A stretch of DNA of 7,350 bases from Alistipes sp. (GTDB lineage: Bacteria; Bacteroidota; Bacteroidia; Bacteroidales; Rikenellaceae), in the NCBI GenBank assembly GCA_009774895.1, contig VSOO01000071.1, positions 1 to 7,350 of the forward strand, given 5' to 3'. Of this stretch, positions 5,978 through 7,350 are shown in pieces. How positions within the stretch are numbered: the first letter of the stretch is position 1; every line of letters begins with the position of its first letter. The notes under the pieces were generated by a model. The model was not told the DNA's origin. It made no database searches and saw only the letters and a program-made list of their open reading frames with translations. Both the position numbers and the translations under genes were made by a program.

Positions 5978-7350
5978 ATGAAACGGAACATAACCTATAC
6001 GTTCATTTGCCTGCTGGCCGCACTCTTCGCGGCCGGCTGTGCGAAAGACGGGGCCGACGACCCGGTTCCCGGCATCGGCGAGGGCGAATGCGCCATCGAC
6101 GCCGCGGTAGAGTTCAGCCCGCTGGGTTCGGCGCTGGAGGGCCGCACCCGCACCGCGGGCACGGCGATCCGCAACATACGCACCCTCTGCGTGCTGCTCT
6201 ACGACACGGACGGAAAGCTGGCGGGCAGGTATCCCATCGAGAAGTTCGACGAAAAACTGGTCGATCGCGCGGATACGGTGACCGAAAAGCAGACGCCCCG
6301 CGCGGAATTCAAGCTCACGGTGCCCTACGGACGCTACCGCATCTACGCGGTGGCCAACATGGGGGACATGAGCGAATACGCCGACTGCATCGGCACGATC
6401 GACGGGCTGAAGAGCATCTCGTTCGACTGGCAGCCCACGGTGGCGGACAACGCCCAGATGTTCGGACAGTTCGACAGCGACAAGGAGGGCCTGATCGCCA
6501 TCGACCGCCGCAACATGACGCTGCACGCGTGGATACGCCGCGCCGCATCGAAGGTAACCGTAGCATTCGACGGTTCGCGGCTTGAGGAGGGTGTGTTCAT
6601 CTACCTGAAGTCGGTGCAGATCCGTGACATTCCGAAAAGCTGCGTGCTGGGCAACCCCAATACGCCGACCGATCCGAAGACGGAGCTCATCGCCGAAGGC
6701 GAACAGGTGGTCTACGCCACGGGCACGGGCTACGACGAGTTCTGGCCGGCCCGCATCACCAAGGGTCGCCCCTACTACCCCTACGATCCGGACACCTACG
6801 ACAAGGCGGCGAACACCCATTCGGACGACAACCCCGCATCGCTGTTCTTCTACGAGAACATGCAGGGCAAGGGCGAGAGCAAACGCCAGGACTGGAAGAA
6901 TCCGGGCCACATCACCTACCCCGACGGCAACGACCCCGACCAGCCGGGCTACAAGGACAACAAACCCTGCGGCACCTACGTGGAGGTGCGGGAGTTCTAT
7001 CGCTCGATCCATCCCGACCTGGTGGGCAACGGCGACATCGTATACCGGTTCATGCTGGGCAAGGACACGGAGACGAACTACGACGCCGAGCGCAACTACC
7101 ACTACAAACTGACGCTGCGGTTCAACCGCTTCGCCAACGACGTGGACTGGCACATCGACTACGAGGAGACCGTGCCGAGCATCCAGGTGCCCCCCTACTA
7201 CATCTCCTACCTCTACAAACCCTCGACGACGCAGCCCGTCAACGTGAACGTCGGCAACTACCGGATCACGAAGATCACGGCGGAAATCGACTCCAACGCC
7301 TGGGCGCCCTACAACGCGCCGAAGTCGGAATATTACAGCCAACTCGACCC
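5978..7350 (+). CDS. DUF4906 domain-containing lipoprotein, N-terminal part (3' end outside window), probable tip or accessory pilus subunit
   Basis: The frame is open from the ATG at 5978 to the window end, giving 457 complete codons and no stop. The start is set by a lipoprotein signal (MKRNITYTFICLLAALFAAGC, lipid Cys21) 12 bases after the previous stop. A strand, CAIDAAVEFSPL (38-49), precedes EGRTRTAG (54-61), a Thr-Arg site 37 residues after the cysteine. The first domain holds IRTLCVLLYD and YRIYAVANMG; the second starts at WIRRAASKVTVAF (185-197). The segments FFYENMQGKG (290-299), NYHYKLTLRF (373-382), ANDVDWHIDY (386-395) and PPYYISYLYKP (405-415) are, from memory, typical of DUF4906 proteins, large lipoproteins found at the end of Bacteroidales fimbrial operons. 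The rest of the protein is not visible, so I cannot say whether it has a VWA or other adhesive domain as in P. gingivalis Mfa5. Family call is fairly firm; the tip role is inference. Confidence 0.84.
   Translation, partial: MKRNITYTFICLLAALFAAGCAKDGADDPVPGIGEGECAIDAAVEFSPLGSALEGRTRTAGTAIRNIRTLCVLLYDTDGKLAGRYPIEKFDEKLVDRADTVTEKQTPRAEFKLTVPYGRYRIYAVANMGDMSEYADCIGTIDGLKSISFDWQPTVADNAQMFGQFDSDKEGLIAIDRRNMTLHAWIRRAASKVTVAFDGSRLEEGVFIYLKSVQIRDIPKSCVLGNPNTPTDPKTELIAEGEQVVYATGTGYDEFWPARITKGRPYYPYDPDTYDKAANTHSDDNPASLFFYENMQGKGESKRQDWKNPGHITYPDGNDPDQPGYKDNKPCGTYVEVREFYRSIHPDLVGNGDIVYRFMLGKDTETNYDAERNYHYKLTLRFNRFANDVDWHIDYEETVPSIQVPPYYISYLYKPSTTQPVNVNVGNYRITKITAEIDSNAWAPYNAPKSEYYSQLD

Larger units (their letters stand above)
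1..7350 (+). other. Type V pilus (Mfa-type fimbria) operon, both ends outside the window
   Basis: All six genes lie on one strand with gaps of 11, 24, 4, 4 and 12 bases and no visible terminator or promoter between them. The order is DUF3575, DUF3868, major fimbrillin, Mfa2-type anchor, minor fimbrillin, DUF4906. From memory, this order recurs in gut Bacteroidales. The tight packing argues for one transcript. Any phase-variable inverted promoter or regulator would have to be upstream of base 1 and cannot be judged here. Confidence 0.8.

Noticed and set aside
6624..7112. Forward open frame of 162 codons, Thr/Arg-rich, inside the DUF4906 gene
   Set aside because: Its simple Thr/Arg composition is what a frame-shifted reading of Asp/Tyr/Asn-rich codons gives. 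It lies wholly within a real gene.
5810..7342. Reverse-strand open frame of 510 codons opposite the DUF4906 gene
   Set aside because: It is an antisense shadow. The forward frame is open over the whole stretch and has a lipoprotein signal and DUF4906-type motifs.

Overview
The window is a GC-rich (by eye about 60%, not counted), densely packed stretch of one operon read entirely on the + strand. It is a Bacteroidales type V pilus (Mfa/Fim-type fimbria) locus. Three things point to the phylum: the protein families (DUF3575, DUF3868/OmpA-like, Mfa1-family major fimbrillin, FimB/Mfa2-family anchor, minor fimbrillin, DUF4906), the lipoprotein signals, and A-rich leaders in place of Shine-Dalgarno sequences. 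The high GC with strong G/C preference at third codon positions suggests a high-GC genus such as Alistipes (Rikenellaceae) rather than Bacteroides or Porphyromonas. That genus call is inference.

Layout. 1-447: the C-terminal end of a DUF3575 outer-membrane beta-barrel-like protein, cut by the window start. 459-1880: a secreted DUF3868 protein with an OmpA-like domain and a helical, TPR-like tail. 1905-3821: the Mfa1-family major shaft fimbrillin, a lipoprotein precursor. 3826-4854: the FimB/Mfa2-family anchor lipoprotein. 4859-5965: a minor fimbrillin-like lipoprotein. 5978-7350: the N-terminal 457 residues of a DUF4906 lipoprotein, probably a large tip or accessory subunit, cut by the window end. 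The gaps between genes are 11, 24, 4, 4 and 12 bases. No stretch of 300 bases lacks a gene, and I see no RNA gene, mobile element, CRISPR array, terminator or promoter inside the window. The promoter should lie upstream of base 1.

How the genes fit together. From work on Porphyromonas gingivalis, type V pilins are exported as lipoproteins, moved to the cell surface and cut after an arginine by a trypsin-like protease. The cut removes the first beta-strand, and the open groove is then filled by a strand from the next subunit. The window shows the matching pattern: the major subunit and the two downstream subunits each carry a Thr-Arg site 33-37 residues after the lipid cysteine, behind a hydrophobic strand, while the Mfa2-type anchor has no such site and should stay lipid-anchored. 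The DUF3575 and DUF3868 proteins are probable envelope partners of the pilus; their exact role is not established.

This is a recognisable system, not a new one. The points most worth a second look are the processing-site pattern, the loss of the peptidoglycan-binding aspartate in the OmpA-like domain, the relatedness of the two downstream subunits, and the uniform 4-base spacing at two gene junctions.
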